64,000 bases of DNA from Escherichia fergusonii ATCC 35469 (lineage in GTDB: Bacteria > Pseudomonadota > Gammaproteobacteria > Enterobacterales > Enterobacteriaceae): NCBI RefSeq assembly GCF_000026225.1, contig NC_011740.1, positions 3,968,001 to 4,032,000 of the forward strand. Reading direction: 5' to 3'. Positions 1 to 9,613 of this stretch are shown piece after piece. Within the stretch, counting starts at the first letter, position 1. Every line of letters starts with the position of its first letter. Both the position numbers and the translations under genes were made by a program. Under the pieces are notes generated by a model. That model searched no databases. It saw only the letters and a program-made list of their open reading frames with translations, and was not told the origin of the DNA.

Positions 1-243
1 ACCGCTAATACGCTGGCGGGCGGTATTACCGGCGTGCTGGTGATCGCGTTCGGAATCAAACGGCTGGCACCGGGTTTGGGTATCTTTGACCCGCTGATCG
101 GCCTGATGTCGCCGGTAGGTTCGTTTTATCTGGTGCTGGCGATTGGTCTCGCGCTGAACATTTCATTCATTATCGTCCTGAAAGGATTGTGGTTACGCCG
201 CAAAGCGAAAGCCGCGCAACAGGAGCTTGTCCATGAACATTGA
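1..243 (+). CDS. frvB: FrvB, PTS fructose-like permease IIBC component, 3' end only
   Basis: Only the last 80 codons are present; the frame is open from base 1 and ends at TGA 241-243. The visible protein is hydrophobic, with about two membrane segments and a basic cytoplasmic tail (WLRRKAKAAQQELVHEH), as expected for the C-terminal end of a fructose-family PTS IIC domain. It overlaps the next gene, frvX, by 11 bases, and the order frvB-frvX-frvR matches the E. coli frvABXR operon. In that operon FrvB would import and phosphorylate an unidentified sugar. The identification rests on this context more than on the short fragment. Confidence 0.88.
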   Translation, partial: TANTLAGGITGVLVIAFGIKRLAPGLGIFDPLIGLMSPVGSFYLVLAIGLALNISFIIVLKGLWLRRKAKAAQQELVHEH

Positions 244-1303
244 GTTACTGCAACAGTTGTGCGAAGCCAGCGCCGTCAGCGGCGATGAACAGGAAGTTCG
301 CGACATTCTGATAAACACGCTGGAACCCTGCGTGAATGAGATCACCTTCGATGGGCTGGGCAGCTTTGTTGCCCGTAAGGGGAATAAAGGGCCGAAAGTT
401 GCCGTTGTCGGGCATATGGATGAAGTCGGCTTTATGGTCACCCACATCGACGAGAGCGGTTTTCTGCGTTTCACCACCATTGGTGGCTGGTGGAATCAGT
501 CGATGTTCAACCACCGGGTAACCATACGCACACACAAGGGAGTGAAAATCCCTGGTGTGATTGGTTCCGTCGCGCCTCATGCGTTAACCGAAAAACAAAA
601 GCAACAACCGCTGTCATTTGATGAGATGTTCATTGATATTGGCGCAAACAGTCGCGAAGAGGTGGAAAAGCGCGGCGTGGAAATTGGCGATTTTATTAGC
701 CCTGAGGCCAATTTTGCCTGCTGGGGCGAAGATAAAGTGGTCAGCAAGGCGTTGGATAACCGCATCGGCTGCGCAATGATGGCCGAGCTACTACAGACAG
801 TAAATAACCCCGAAATTACGCTTTATGGCGTTGGCAGTGTGGAAGAAGAAGTTGGGCTACGCGGGGCACAAACCTCGGCTGAACACATTAAACCGGATGT
901 GGTGATCGTGCTGGATACCGCCGTCGCGGGCGATGTTCCGGGCATTGATAACATTAAATACCCGCTGAAACTGGGCAACGGGCCGGGGCTGATGTTGTTT
1001 GACAAGCGCTACTTCCCCAACCAGAAACTGGTAGCAGCGTTAAAAAGCTGTGCCACGCAGAATGATTTACCGCTGCAATTTTCCACTATGAAAACCGGTG
1101 CGACGGATGGCGGGCGCTACAACGTGATGGGCGGCGGGCGTCCGGTTGTCGCGCTGTGTCTGCCAACGCGTTATCTGCACGCCAATAGCGGTATGATTTC
1201 AAAAGCCGATTACGATGCTCTGCTCACGTTGATACGGGATTTTCTGACCACCTTAACCGCGGAGAAAGTCAACGCGTTTAGCCAGTTCCGTCAGGTGGAT
1301 TAA
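233..1303 (+). CDS. frvX: FrvX, M42-family metallo-aminopeptidase
   Basis: This 356-residue cytoplasmic protein belongs to the M42 family of dinuclear-metal aminopeptidases (formerly called endo-1,4-beta-glucanases). Metal-ligand signatures are visible: VGHMDEVGFM near residue 66, KALDNRIGC near 175, the catalytic GSVEEEVGLRG near 208, VLDTAVAGD near 232 and RYLHANSG near 318. A TTG two codons upstream is also possible, but the ATG at 233 gives the usual family length. The gene overlaps frvB by 11 bases and the stop overlaps the frvR start, so translation is probably coupled. The real substrate is unknown; location in a PTS operon suggests a link to the imported compound. Confidence 0.95.
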   Translation: MNIELLQQLCEASAVSGDEQEVRDILINTLEPCVNEITFDGLGSFVARKGNKGPKVAVVGHMDEVGFMVTHIDESGFLRFTTIGGWWNQSMFNHRVTIRTHKGVKIPGVIGSVAPHALTEKQKQQPLSFDEMFIDIGANSREEVEKRGVEIGDFISPEANFACWGEDKVVSKALDNRIGCAMMAELLQTVNNPEITLYGVGSVEEEVGLRGAQTSAEHIKPDVVIVLDTAVAGDVPGIDNIKYPLKLGNGPGLMLFDKRYFPNQKLVAALKSCATQNDLPLQFSTMKTGATDGGRYNVMGGGRPVVALCLPTRYLHANSGMISKADYDALLTLIRDFLTTLTAEKVNAFSQFRQVD

Positions 1304-3051
1304 TGCTAAACGAACGCCAGTTAAAGATTGTCGATCTGCTGGAGCAACAGCCACGCACGCCTGGCGAGCTGGCGCAACAGACTGGCGTTTCTGGCAGGAC
1401 CATCCTGCGTGATATTGACTATCTCAACTTTACCCTTAACGGCAAAGCCCGCATTTCCGCCAGTGGCAACGCGGGCTATCAGCTGGAAATCTTCGAGCGC
1501 CGCAGCTTTTTTCAGTTGCTGCAAAAGCACGATAACGACGATCGGCTGCTGGCGCTGTTATTACTGAATACCTTTACGCCCCGTGCGCAACTCGCCTCGG
1601 CGCTTAATTTGCCAGAAACGTGGGTAGCAGAGCGCCTGCCCCGCCTGAAACAGCGCTATGAACGCGGTTTTTGTCTCGCTAGTCGCCCTGGTTTGGGCCA
1701 TTTCATTGATGAGACAGAAGAGAAACGCATTATTTTGCTGGCGAATCTTTTACGCAAAGATCCGTTTTTAATTCCGCTGGCGGGCGTAACACGAGACAAT
1801 TTTCAACAATTAACCACCGCCTGCGAAAAGCAACGTCGCTGGCCGCTGATGCAAGGCGACTATCTCTCAAGCCTGATTCTGGCTATTTACGCGTTGCGTA
1901 ATCAGTTTACTGACATATGGCCTGAATATCCCGGTAGCGAGATAAAACAGATCGTTGAATATAGCGGCCTGTTTCTTGGTGATAACGCTGTAAGAACGCT
2001 GACGGAGTTGATAGAAAAACAGTATCAGCAAGCAGAGGTAATTTCTGCCGATCATGTGCTGGCATTGCTGCAAAGGGTGCCGGGCATTGCGTCATTGAAT
2101 ATTATTGATACGCAGCTGGTTGATAATATTACCGGGCATTTATTACGTTGCCTTGCCGCGCCGGTGTGGATTGGTGAGCACCGCCAAAGCAGCATGAATA
2201 ACCTGAAAGCCGCCTGGCCTGCGGCCTTTGATATGAGTCTGCACTTTATTACGCTACTGCGTGAACAGCTCGATATTCCCCTTTTCGACAGCGATCTGAT
2301 CGGTTTGTATTTTGCCTGTGCGCTGGAACGGCATCAAAACGAACGCCAGCCGATCATTTTGCTCTCTGATCAGAACGCGATTGCCACTATTAATCAGCTC
2401 GCCATTGAGCGCGACGTCCTGAATTGTCGGGTGATTATTGCCCGCTGCTTAAGCGAACTGGTTGCCATTCGCGAAGAGATTGAGCCGTTATTGATCATTA
2501 ATAACAGCCATTATTTACTGGATGACGCGGTCAATAATTGCATCACTGTAAAAAATATCATTACGGCTGCCGGTATCGAACAAATAAAACATTTTCTGGC
2601 GACGGCATTTATTCGCCAGCAACCGGAGCGTTTTTTCTCTGCCCCCGGAAGTTTTCATTTTTCGAATGTACGCGGTGAAAGCTGGCTACATATTACCCGG
2701 CAAATATGTGCGCAATTAGTGACGCAACACCACATTACCGCCGATGAAGCACAAAGGGTCATCGCCCGCGAAAGCGAAGGCGAAAACCTGATTGTTAATC
2801 GTCTCGCCATCCCACATTGCTGGAGCGAACAGGAACGCCGTTTTCGTGGATTTTTTATTACCCTCGCCCACCCGATCGGGGTGAATAACGAAGTCATTAA
2901 CCATGTGTTGATTGCCTGTGCCGCCGCCGATGCGCGCCACGAGTTGAAAATATTCAGCTATCTGGCAAGCGTATTGTGCCAGCATCCGGCAGAGACTATT
3001 GCCGGGTTAACAGGGTATGAGGCGTTTATGGCGTTACTTCGCCAGGGCTAA
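1303..3051 (+). CDS. frvR: FrvR, PTS-regulation-domain transcriptional regulator
   Basis: This 582-residue regulator is of the BglG/MtlR-like class. The N-terminus (residues 1-60) is a winged helix-turn-helix (ERQLKIVDLLEQQPRTPGEL). The middle, about 170-410, fits two PTS regulation domains whose histidines would be phosphorylated by PTS proteins. The C-terminus, about 440-580, looks like an EIIA domain with the active-site-type segment LAIPHCW. The start ATG overlaps the frvX stop by one base, making it the last gene of the frv operon. By family it should control frv transcription in response to phosphorylation by the FrvAB permease. Confidence 0.93.
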   Translation: MLNERQLKIVDLLEQQPRTPGELAQQTGVSGRTILRDIDYLNFTLNGKARISASGNAGYQLEIFERRSFFQLLQKHDNDDRLLALLLLNTFTPRAQLASALNLPETWVAERLPRLKQRYERGFCLASRPGLGHFIDETEEKRIILLANLLRKDPFLIPLAGVTRDNFQQLTTACEKQRRWPLMQGDYLSSLILAIYALRNQFTDIWPEYPGSEIKQIVEYSGLFLGDNAVRTLTELIEKQYQQAEVISADHVLALLQRVPGIASLNIIDTQLVDNITGHLLRCLAAPVWIGEHRQSSMNNLKAAWPAAFDMSLHFITLLREQLDIPLFDSDLIGLYFACALERHQNERQPIILLSDQNAIATINQLAIERDVLNCRVIIARCLSELVAIREEIEPLLIINNSHYLLDDAVNNCITVKNIITAAGIEQIKHFLATAFIRQQPERFFSAPGSFHFSNVRGESWLHITRQICAQLVTQHHITADEAQRVIARESEGENLIVNRLAIPHCWSEQERRFRGFFITLAHPIGVNNEVINHVLIACAAADARHELKIFSYLASVLCQHPAETIAGLTGYEAFMALLRQG

Positions 3052-3085
3052 TATCCACTTTCCTGCTTAACTATTTTTTAGCGAG

Positions 3086-3106
3086 ATCTCCGGTTTTCAC
3101 CGGATA
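3086..3106 (+). terminator. possible hairpin after frvR
   Basis: TCCGG (3089-3093) pairs with CCGGA (3100-3104) around a short loop, 40 bases after the frvR stop. The right side lacks a strong T-run, so it may be a weak terminator or part of the leader of the following autotransporter gene. Confidence 0.3.
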
Positions 3107-3166
3107 TTCAACCGGCGGAACGCCAGGCGAAACTATCTTCAGTTATGTCTGACAAGGAGCGTTCCC

Positions 3167-6100
3167 ATGATTTCTGCCCGGTTTCATTCATCACGCCTGA
3201 CCCGTGCCGTGGCGTCACTGTGCATTGTCACCCAGGTACTGTTCCCGGTAGCCTCCACTGCCGGTCACCGCGTTGCCGCGCCTCAGGCGGCGCCTGCTGT
3301 GCTGTCTGAGCAGGATGCGACAGCGGCACAGGTGGCAGGGATGACCACTCAGGCCGCGGGAATGCTACAGTCGGGAATGAACAGCCGCCAGGCCGCAGAG
3401 ATGGCGCGCGGCTACGCGACCAGCACGGCGCAGTCGGCCTTCCAGGAGTGGCTGAGTCAGTGGGGAACGGTACGGGTGACGCTGGGACTGGATGAGGATT
3501 TCACCCTCAAAGGCTCGGCTTTCGACCTGCTACTGCCGTGGCATGACACCCCGGAAAACCTGCTCTTTACCCAGCACAGCTTTCACCGCACCGATGACCG
3601 CAACCAGCTCAACACCGGAGCGGGCTGGCGCCATTTTGCGCCGGATTACATGGCTGGCGTGAACCTGTTTTTTGACCATGACCTGACCCGCTACCACAGC
3701 CGCATGGGCCTCGGTGGCGAGTACTGGCGCGACAACCTGAAGCTCGGGGCCAATGGTTACCTGCGCCTGTCCGGCTGGCGGGATGCGCCGGAGCTTGACT
3801 ACGACTATGAAGCCCGTCCGGCGAACGGCTGGGATGTGCGGGCCGAAGGTTATCTGCCCGCGTACCCGCAACTGGGGGCGACGCTGATGTATGAGCAGTA
3901 CTACGGCGATGAAGTCGCGCTGTTCGGCAAAGACAAGCGCCAGCAGGATCCGCACGCCTTCACCGCCGGGCTGAGCTACACCCCGGTGCCACTAATTTCA
4001 CTGAGCGCAGAGCAGAAACAGGGCAAAGGTGGCGAGAACGACACCCGCTTTGCCCTCAACCTGACCTACACGCCGGGCGTGAGTCTGGCCCACCAGCTTG
4101 ATCCGGACGCGGTGGCGTACCGCCGGAGCCTCGCCGGTAGCCGCCATGACCTGGTGGAGCGTAACAACAATATCGTGCTGGAGTACCGCAAGAAGGAACT
4201 GGTGAAACTGCAACTTCACGATCCGGTGACCGGCAAAGGCGGCGAGCAGAAACCTTTAGTGGCTTCGCTGCAAAGTAAATATGCGCTGAAGACATTACGG
4301 GCCGAAGCGGCAGAACTGCAAAGCGCGGGTGGCGTGGTGAATACTGAGGCTAATCAGGTCACCGTCACCCTGCCGGAGTACCGTTACACGGCGACGCCAC
4401 AGACCGACAATGTTTACCGGGTGGCAGTGACCGCAGAAGATGAAAAAGGCAACCGCAGCAACCGCGAAGAGGCCTCGGTGGTGGTGCTGGCACCGCAACT
4501 GAGTGCGCAGCACTCACAGGTGACCAGTGATAAAACCACGCTGAAACCGGATGGCACAGAGAAAGCGGTGCTGACCTTCCGCGCACAGGATGCAGAGGGC
4601 AAAGCGGTGAGCGCGCTTACGGTAAGCACCTCGTTTACTGCCCCGCAAGGGATGGCGCTGGTGCTCAGCGACACCTTCACCGAGACAGAGACGAAAGGGA
4701 CGTATACGGCTGAACTCAAAGGCACGATGCCGGGCGAGGTCCGCGTGATGCCACAGGTCGCCGGTAAGGATGCGGCAAAAGACGCGGTGACGGTAACATT
4801 AGTCAACACCACCCCCGTGAGCGAACACTCCTCCATAACCCTGTCGCCGGCGGTCTCAAGGGCAGACCGGGCCGGACAGGCTTTCCGCGCCGGGGATGCG
4901 GTGACAGCCACCGTCATACTCCGGGATGAACAGCAGCGCCCGGTCATTCACCAGGCGGCGTTACTGACCGAAGAATCGGTTACGGTAAGCGGGATGGAAC
5001 CGGCAGCGGGAGCAGCATGGCAGGAAGAAGACGGCGGCATTTACCGGATGCAGTACATCGCGAAAAACGCCCGTGATGCCCACAAAGCGACGCTCAGACT
5101 CGCCGACGGCAGCAAATCCACCGAACCGTATGCCATTCATCCCGGTGAAGCGAATCCCACAAAATCTCTTCTTGGCACTGATAAACCTGCCATTCTCGCT
5201 AACGGTGACGATACCGCAACGCTGGAATTTATAGCGCGAGATGCTTACGACAACATTGTCAGCGACCTGACAATAGACGCGGTGGCAGAAACATCACAGA
5301 AGATGGACATTACGTTGAGTAAACACTTCTCGCAGGAGAAGCCGGGCACCTACACCGCCGTGCTTCACGGCACCACGCCGGGTGATGTCTATATTATGCC
5401 CAAAGTCGGTAACCTGGCATTGGCCGGTGCGCCAGTGAAAGTGCAACTAAAATCTGCGGGGGCTTCGGTGAAAGAGTCCACCCTCGCCGTGGCGAGTACA
5501 GAGTACCGGGCTGGCGATGAAATGGTTGTCGCCCTGGCACTCAGGGATAAATTCGGCAATCCTCTGGGGAGCGAGGAAGCACTGCAGACTGCTGAGAAAC
5601 TGGAGGTGCAACATGCCTGGCCGCTACAGGCGTGGAAGGAAATCGGAGAGGACAAATACGAGCGGATTTATCAGGCACAGAACACTGGCGCTAACCTGCA
5701 AGCCCGGCTGACAATCTCTGACGGTGATATCTCGTCGGAGCCTTACCTTATCATCGCTGGTGATGTGAATGCCGGGCAGTCGGCGCTTAGCGCAAATCCA
5801 ACGTCGATTGAAGCGAATAACAAGGAGATGCCCAGTACGCTGACCTACAAGGCGATGGACGCCTGGAAAAACCCCGTCACAGGCCTGACGGACAATAACA
5901 GCCTGACACTGAAAGTTACCGGGCTGGGCGGGACGGAGTTCAGCGGATTTACCGACAAGGGCGAAGGCATCTACACTGGCACGCTGACGGGGACCCAGTC
6001 CGGTCAGGCCTCTCTGATGCCCCAGGTCAATAATGTGGATATGGCGCCGGATGTCACCTCCGTGACATTAACCGCCGGGAAAGCGGTGGCGAAAAATTCC

Positions 6101-9100
6101 CGCATCAATGTGGGCGCGGCGAATTTCACCGCCGGAACACGGTTCACCGTGACGGTAACCCTGCGCGACGCGTCGGAAAACCCGGTAACTGGTGCAGAAG
6201 ATCTTCTTACTAATGAGACTGTTAAAGTACCGGGTGCAACACGCAAGGGGGCGGAGTGGACCGGTAACGGCGACGGAACATACCGTGCCGAATGGGAAGC
6301 AGAACAAGCCGGTAACGGATACAAAGCCACACTTCACCTGGCGGGATGGGGTGATGAGGAAATGCAATCGGCCCCCTATAACATTCAGCCCGGTGAACCA
6401 ACAGAGGCGCAGTCACACATCAGCACTGACGGTACAATTTTCACCACCGGTGACGCCATTCCTGTCACCGTAACGCTGAAAGATGCGTGGGGAAATCATA
6501 CCCCGGGGCAGGCGTCTTACCTGAGTACACATGTGGTTGCCGCCCACACAGTGCCGCAGCCCACGCAGTGGCAGGAAAACAGCGACGGCACCTACAGTGC
6601 GCAATTCATTGCCGGTGAACCTGGCACGGGTTTACAGGTGACATTAAACCAGGACAGCGGCTGGAAGGTCGCGGCGATCTACAGCATCATCGCTGGTGAA
6701 CCGGCAATTAATAATTCCTTCGTTGATACGGATAAAAACAACTATCAGGCCGGTAACAATATGCTCATCAGCGTGAAACTGGCAGACAGTCGGGGTAACG
6801 CGCTGAGCGGGCGGGAAGCCATACTGAACGATGCCGTGGCGGTGGGTAGCGCCACCCGCAAAGAGGGCAGCGTCTGGACTGAGGATACGCAACACAAAGG
6901 CACCTACACGGCGTACTACATGGCGCAACATGCCGGGCAGGACAGCGTGAAACTGACGCTGGATGATGGTGCAAAATCCTCTGACGCCTACACCATTGTG
7001 GCGGCCGCGCCAGTCGACAAAAACTCCGCGATTCAACGTGGTGAGGCTGCGACCTATACCGCAGGTGACACCCTGAAACTCACCGTGACACTACAGGACA
7101 ACTGGGGCAACCCGGTCAGCGGGATGGAAAACGTCCTTGAGGGCAGCGTGACGTTACCGGAAGCTGAAATTCAGGAAAGCGGCTGGCAGCAAACCTCACC
7201 CGGCGTATATGAAGCGAACTGGACTGCGCGAATAGCCGGTCCGTCGCTGACAGCGAAGCTTGAGCTGGAAGGCTGGCGTAAGGAGACGGCGCCTTTTGTT
7301 ATTGTCGCTGCCGGGCCGGACTATGAAAACTCGTCCCTCCGCACCAGCAACTTCGCTTTTACGGCTGGCGATGATATCACCATTACGGTGATACTCATGG
7401 ATGCGAATGAAAACCCGGTGACCGGTGCAGAAGGTCTTCTCACTAATGAGACCGTTAAGGTACCGGGCGCAACACGTAAGGGGACGGTATGGACCGATAA
7501 AGGCGACGGAACATACCGTGCCGAATGGGAAGCAGAGCAAGCCGGTAACGGATATAAAGCCACACTTCACCTGGCGGGATGGGGTGATGAGGAAAGGCAA
7601 TCGGACCCCTATAACATTCAGCCCGGCGAACCGGCAGAGGCGCAGTCGGGCATCAGCACGGACGGGGATACCTTCGTGGCAGGTCAATTCATTCCTGTCA
7701 CCGTAACGCTGAAGGATGCGTGGGGAAATCATGTTCCAGCGCAGGAGTCTTACCTGGCTACGCATGTGGTTGCCGCCCACACCGTGCCGCAGCCCACGCA
7801 GTGGCAGGAAAACAGCGACGGCACCTACAGTGCGCAATTCATTGCCGGTGAGCCCGGGGCAGATTTACAGGTGACGTTAAATCAGGACAGCGGCTGGAAG
7901 GTGGCGGCGACCTACAGCATCATCGACGCGCAACCGGTAATCGATAATTCCTTCGTTGATACGGATAAAGACAGCTACCAGGCCGGTGACGATATGCTCA
8001 TTACCGTGAAACTGGCAGACAGTCGGGGTAACGCGCTGAGCGGGCGTGAAGCCATACTGAACGATGCCGTAGAGGTGGGTAGCGCCACCCGCAAAGAGGG
8101 CAGTATCTGGACTGAGGATACGCAACATAAAGGCACCTACACGGCGTACTACATGGCACAAATTGCCGGGCAGGACAGCGTGAAACTGGCGCTGGATGAT
8201 GGTGTAAAATCCTCTGACACCTACACCATTGTGGCAGCTGCGCCGGTCGTCAAAAACTCCGCGATCCAACGCGGTGAGGCAGCAACTTACACCGCAGGTG
8301 ACACCCTGACACTCACCGTGACGCTGCAGGACGACTGGGGCAACCCGGTCAGCGGCATGGAAAACATCCTCAGGGACAGCGTGACGTTACCGGAAGCCGG
8401 ACTTCAGGAACGCGGCTGGCAGCAAACCCCGTCCGGGGAATACGAGGCGAACTGGACTGCGCAGAAAGCCGGTACGTCGCTGACAGCGTCGCTTGAGCTG
8501 GAAGGCTGGCGTAAGGAGACGGCACCTTTTGCTATCGTGGCGGGAACCCCTGTGCAGTCTGAGTCCAGCCTGCAAACGGACAAGGAGTCATATACCGTGG
8601 AGGATACTCTGGAACTGACGGTCACGCTCCGGGATGCCTGGAAAAATCCGGTCAGTGGAAAACTGGCCCTTGTGAATGACGCTGTATTGACAATTGACGC
8701 AGCCTCCGCGACAGATGTCTTTAGCGAAGGCGATACCGCCGGTACGTATATCCGCCATTTTACGCTGAACAGCTGGCGTGACAGCACGCAAGTGTCCATC
8801 AGGCTTCAGACATGGGACCGTGATGCAACATCGAATCCATATAGTGTAGAAAGGCGGCGGTTACCGATGACTGGAACGATTGTTGCCAACGACGGTAATT
8901 TTGGGTTAGATGAAGGATTTCCGACCACAGGATTCATCGGCGCGTGGTTTATTCTGAGTAGTGATATGCAAATAGAGTATGATAAAACAACATGTGGAGG
9001 TAATGAAAATAGTTGCGACTGGCTGCATGTGAATACAATGTCTCCCAACAGTCATGAAGTGTCATTTATCGGACAACCCACTTCAGAGACCCGCGAGGTG

Positions 9101-9481
9101 ACAATTAATTTTATCTCACTATCCGACGATAATATTATCTACACCTACACTTTTAATTTGACAGCATGGTTCAGTACTATTTCTCCTGTTCAAGATACCC
9201 GGCAACAGGCGATAGACAGGTGTGGTGGCGCAGAGAACCTGCCTCTTTTAAAAGATTTGACTTCTGCTACTGCCCTGGGACAACCAGGGATAAGAGGTAT
9301 CGGTAATCTGCATGGTGAATGGGGGAATATTAATCGGATTTTAAACACATCAATTTTCAATGTATGGACCAATGAAATATTCCCTCCAGTTTATTATTAT
9401 ATAGTGAACGTTTCAGTTGGAATTCCTAATATGCAATCTGAAAATGCCCATATTAATACAATATGTCGAACCATCCTTTAA
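3167..9481 (+). CDS. giant intimin/invasin-type inverse autotransporter adhesin
   Basis: This 2104-residue predicted outer-membrane adhesin has a signal peptide at 1-33 (hydrophobic stretch ending VASTA) and an inverse-autotransporter beta-barrel at about 95-335, shown by alternating strands and aromatic residues (DHDLTRYHSRMGLGGEYW). About 14 bacterial Ig-like domains of roughly 100 residues follow (430-1890), each opening with a pattern like S.L..D...Y.AGD.L..TVTL.D.WGNPV. A distinct C-terminal domain at 1900-2104 has four cysteines. No LysM segment is obvious before the barrel. The RBS AAGGAG precedes ATG 3167. Domains 8-15 of the stalk come from a 1233-bp tandem duplication. The gene sits between frvR and yiiG, which are neighbours in K-12, so it is an acquired locus. 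By family it should mediate adhesion or biofilm; the ligand is unknown. Confidence 0.92.
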   Translation: MISARFHSSRLTRAVASLCIVTQVLFPVASTAGHRVAAPQAAPAVLSEQDATAAQVAGMTTQAAGMLQSGMNSRQAAEMARGYATSTAQSAFQEWLSQWGTVRVTLGLDEDFTLKGSAFDLLLPWHDTPENLLFTQHSFHRTDDRNQLNTGAGWRHFAPDYMAGVNLFFDHDLTRYHSRMGLGGEYWRDNLKLGANGYLRLSGWRDAPELDYDYEARPANGWDVRAEGYLPAYPQLGATLMYEQYYGDEVALFGKDKRQQDPHAFTAGLSYTPVPLISLSAEQKQGKGGENDTRFALNLTYTPGVSLAHQLDPDAVAYRRSLAGSRHDLVERNNNIVLEYRKKELVKLQLHDPVTGKGGEQKPLVASLQSKYALKTLRAEAAELQSAGGVVNTEANQVTVTLPEYRYTATPQTDNVYRVAVTAEDEKGNRSNREEASVVVLAPQLSAQHSQVTSDKTTLKPDGTEKAVLTFRAQDAEGKAVSALTVSTSFTAPQGMALVLSDTFTETETKGTYTAELKGTMPGEVRVMPQVAGKDAAKDAVTVTLVNTTPVSEHSSITLSPAVSRADRAGQAFRAGDAVTATVILRDEQQRPVIHQAALLTEESVTVSGMEPAAGAAWQEEDGGIYRMQYIAKNARDAHKATLRLADGSKSTEPYAIHPGEANPTKSLLGTDKPAILANGDDTATLEFIARDAYDNIVSDLTIDAVAETSQKMDITLSKHFSQEKPGTYTAVLHGTTPGDVYIMPKVGNLALAGAPVKVQLKSAGASVKESTLAVASTEYRAGDEMVVALALRDKFGNPLGSEEALQTAEKLEVQHAWPLQAWKEIGEDKYERIYQAQNTGANLQARLTISDGDISSEPYLIIAGDVNAGQSALSANPTSIEANNKEMPSTLTYKAMDAWKNPVTGLTDNNSLTLKVTGLGGTEFSGFTDKGEGIYTGTLTGTQSGQASLMPQVNNVDMAPDVTSVTLTAGKAVAKNSRINVGAANFTAGTRFTVTVTLRDASENPVTGAEDLLTNETVKVPGATRKGAEWTGNGDGTYRAEWEAEQAGNGYKATLHLAGWGDEEMQSAPYNIQPGEPTEAQSHISTDGTIFTTGDAIPVTVTLKDAWGNHTPGQASYLSTHVVAAHTVPQPTQWQENSDGTYSAQFIAGEPGTGLQVTLNQDSGWKVAAIYSIIAGEPAINNSFVDTDKNNYQAGNNMLISVKLADSRGNALSGREAILNDAVAVGSATRKEGSVWTEDTQHKGTYTAYYMAQHAGQDSVKLTLDDGAKSSDAYTIVAAAPVDKNSAIQRGEAATYTAGDTLKLTVTLQDNWGNPVSGMENVLEGSVTLPEAEIQESGWQQTSPGVYEANWTARIAGPSLTAKLELEGWRKETAPFVIVAAGPDYENSSLRTSNFAFTAGDDITITVILMDANENPVTGAEGLLTNETVKVPGATRKGTVWTDKGDGTYRAEWEAEQAGNGYKATLHLAGWGDEERQSDPYNIQPGEPAEAQSGISTDGDTFVAGQFIPVTVTLKDAWGNHVPAQESYLATHVVAAHTVPQPTQWQENSDGTYSAQFIAGEPGADLQVTLNQDSGWKVAATYSIIDAQPVIDNSFVDTDKDSYQAGDDMLITVKLADSRGNALSGREAILNDAVEVGSATRKEGSIWTEDTQHKGTYTAYYMAQIAGQDSVKLALDDGVKSSDTYTIVAAAPVVKNSAIQRGEAATYTAGDTLTLTVTLQDDWGNPVSGMENILRDSVTLPEAGLQERGWQQTPSGEYEANWTAQKAGTSLTASLELEGWRKETAPFAIVAGTPVQSESSLQTDKESYTVEDTLELTVTLRDAWKNPVSGKLALVNDAVLTIDAASATDVFSEGDTAGTYIRHFTLNSWRDSTQVSIRLQTWDRDATSNPYSVERRRLPMTGTIVANDGNFGLDEGFPTTGFIGAWFILSSDMQIEYDKTTCGGNENSCDWLHVNTMSPNSHEVSFIGQPTSETREVTINFISLSDDNIIYTYTFNLTAWFSTISPVQDTRQQAIDRCGGAENLPLLKDLTSATALGQPGIRGIGNLHGEWGNINRILNTSIFNVWTNEIFPPVYYYIVNVSVGIPNMQSENAHINTICRTIL
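6085..8550 (+). repeat. tandem duplication of a 1233-bp, four-Ig-domain block
   Basis: Landmarks recur exactly 1233 bases (411 codons) apart. The coding stretch for NETVKVPGATRKG occurs near 6215 and again near 7448, the one for SFVDTDK near 6718 and 7951, and the one for KNSAIQRGEAATYTAGD near 7018 and 8251. The unit is therefore four consecutive Ig-like domains (about 6085-7317 and 7318-8550). The copies are near-identical in places and diverged in others, so the number of units could change by recombination and alter stalk length. Exact unit borders are approximate. Confidence 0.9.
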
Positions 9482-9549
9482 CGGTTCAGGAGCGCAAAGG
9501 TGCAAGACATTACATATGCGGTTTTGACATCATGGTATTCACAGTAATT

Positions 9550-9585
9550 TAAAAGGTTAAGCCGCATACGCGGCTTAACCAACAT
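9550..9585 (-). terminator. intrinsic terminator between the autotransporter gene and yiiG
   Basis: A perfect 11-bp stem, GGTTAAGCCGC (9555-9565) with GCGGCTTAACC (9570-9580), closes a four-base loop. Read on the minus strand it is followed by TTTTAAATT, so it fits termination of yiiG; the convergent autotransporter gene may use it too. Confidence 0.8.
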
Positions 9586-9613
9586 TCTATCTCTCACTGA
9601 AAATCAACGGTTT

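Noticed and set aside
6085..8550. CRISPR-like or satellite repeat array
   Set aside because: The periodicity is in-frame coding of Ig-like domains (1233-bp unit), with no short direct repeats and spacers.
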